A DNA stretch of 64,000 nucleotides, taken from NCBI GenBank assembly GCA_022749755.1, contig CM040451.1:13033871-13097870 (forward strand), written 5' to 3'. Every line of letters begins with the position of its first letter. Position 1 is the first letter of the stretch. The notes beneath the pieces are model-generated. The model made no database searches. It was not told the origin of the DNA and saw only the letters and a program-made list of their open reading frames with translations. The position numbers and the translations under genes were made by a program. This DNA is from Azadirachta indica (taxonomy: Eukaryota; Streptophyta; Magnoliopsida; Sapindales; Meliaceae). This document shows, piece by piece, positions 63,322 to 64,000 of the stretch.

Positions 63322-64000
63322 TGCTAGAGAAATCTCTGATCTTGATATCAAACTTTGCATTAAACAAAAATATTTATAAAACAACTTCAATCACATCAAA
63401 TGGTCCCATAATCTTTCTAGATAACAAAATATGCAAAGTTTTAAGGTCAAATCTTCAAGCGATGTCAACGATGAAAGCATGATATGAAAAAAAAAACAAA
63501 GAGAAAAAAGAATTAAAATATGATACTTTGAACCCAGAACTCAATCAATATCTTCTATATGCAGAATAATTATTGACTTTTGAACTCTACCTAAATTGAC
63601 AAAAACCTAGTGCCTGCAATTTCACATGCCCACTAGGCACTAAAGATAATATCAAAGCACAGAGACTCTAATTGCATTTATACTTAATTAACAAGTTGTT
63701 TAGCAATCATTTTTTTTTTAATAATAAGATGTAATTAATTCTTAATTAACTTTACTAAATGGGAGTTCCAACCTAGGACATGTGAAATGGAGTACCAATG
63801 GATATAAATAATAATTTTGTAATATAAATTTTTTTTATTGATTTCTATTACGTTAAGTGAATACAAAGTTGGTATTTCAATTTTACATGGTGGGTCCTAA
63901 TTAAAATGGAAAATTTCTGAAAATACCCTTAATTTTTTTGAAGTTTACATAAATAATTTATTATAAAAAAATTTTATCAACCTAGCCTAAAATACATTTT
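63322..64000. other. Upstream region of the FLS2-type gene
   Basis: AT-rich flank holding the leader and promoter of the receptor kinase. I see no W-box cluster or other clear motif and no further gene up to the window end. Confidence 0.45.

Noticed and set aside
61702..63390. A free-standing secreted LRR protein made of the first half of the FLS2-type gene
   Set aside because: The LRR series continues without loss in the shifted frame through the membrane span and kinase. One missing base is a simpler explanation than a separate gene.

Overview
This window is nuclear DNA from a flowering plant, almost certainly a eudicot. It has AT-rich intergenic sequence, GT-AG introns, plastid-targeted light-harvesting and starch-synthase genes, and plant-only families (RWA, PUP, CC-NB-ARC-LRR, PLS-class PPR, FLS2). 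Several proteins look like those of Citrus or other Sapindales, but that placement is impression, not a search result.

Layout. (1) 2.0-6.5 kb, + strand: a 15-exon REDUCED WALL ACETYLATION (RWA) gene with one GC-AG intron. (2) 7.9-16.2 kb, + strand: a tandem array of purine permease (PUP) genes, each a tiny first exon plus one large exon. Two are intact, one has a C-terminal frameshift, and a fourth survives only as a 3' scrap. (3) 16.5-18.4 kb, - strand: an intact five-exon ALG14 gene. (4) 19-45.5 kb: a duplicated and decayed mosaic built mainly from four sources: RGA-like CC-NB-ARC-LRR (CNL) genes, ALG14 exons, pieces of a PPR gene, and a small coiled-coil gene family. It also carries a hAT-like MITE present twice at the same target site and a Ty3/Gypsy-type gag-protease remnant. 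I see no intact CNL gene. (5) 45.8-47.7 kb, - strand: the intact single-exon PPR gene (At3g14730-like) from which the PPR scraps derive. (6) 49.0-55.2 kb, + strand: a 16-exon starch synthase IV gene. (7) 55.7-58.9 kb: a divergent (head-to-head) pair of Lhcb1 genes encoding identical 265-residue proteins. (8) 59.8-63.3 kb, - strand: an FLS2-type LRR receptor kinase gene carrying a one-base frameshift in its LRR region.

The housekeeping genes (RWA, ALG14, PPR, SS4, Lhcb1) are independent of one another and do not form a pathway. The coherent story is structural. A block holding ALG14 and a CNL gene was copied repeatedly, leaving dead ALG14 exons between dead CNL genes. A CNL-PPR junction with a MITE inside it was copied as well. 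The intact ALG14 and PPR genes provide reference sequences for ordering these events.

Exon coordinates were read by hand from splice signals and reading-frame continuity, and every multi-exon CDS below sums to a whole number of codons except where a frameshift is stated. Boundaries of pseudogene blocks are approximate, usually to within about 20 bases.
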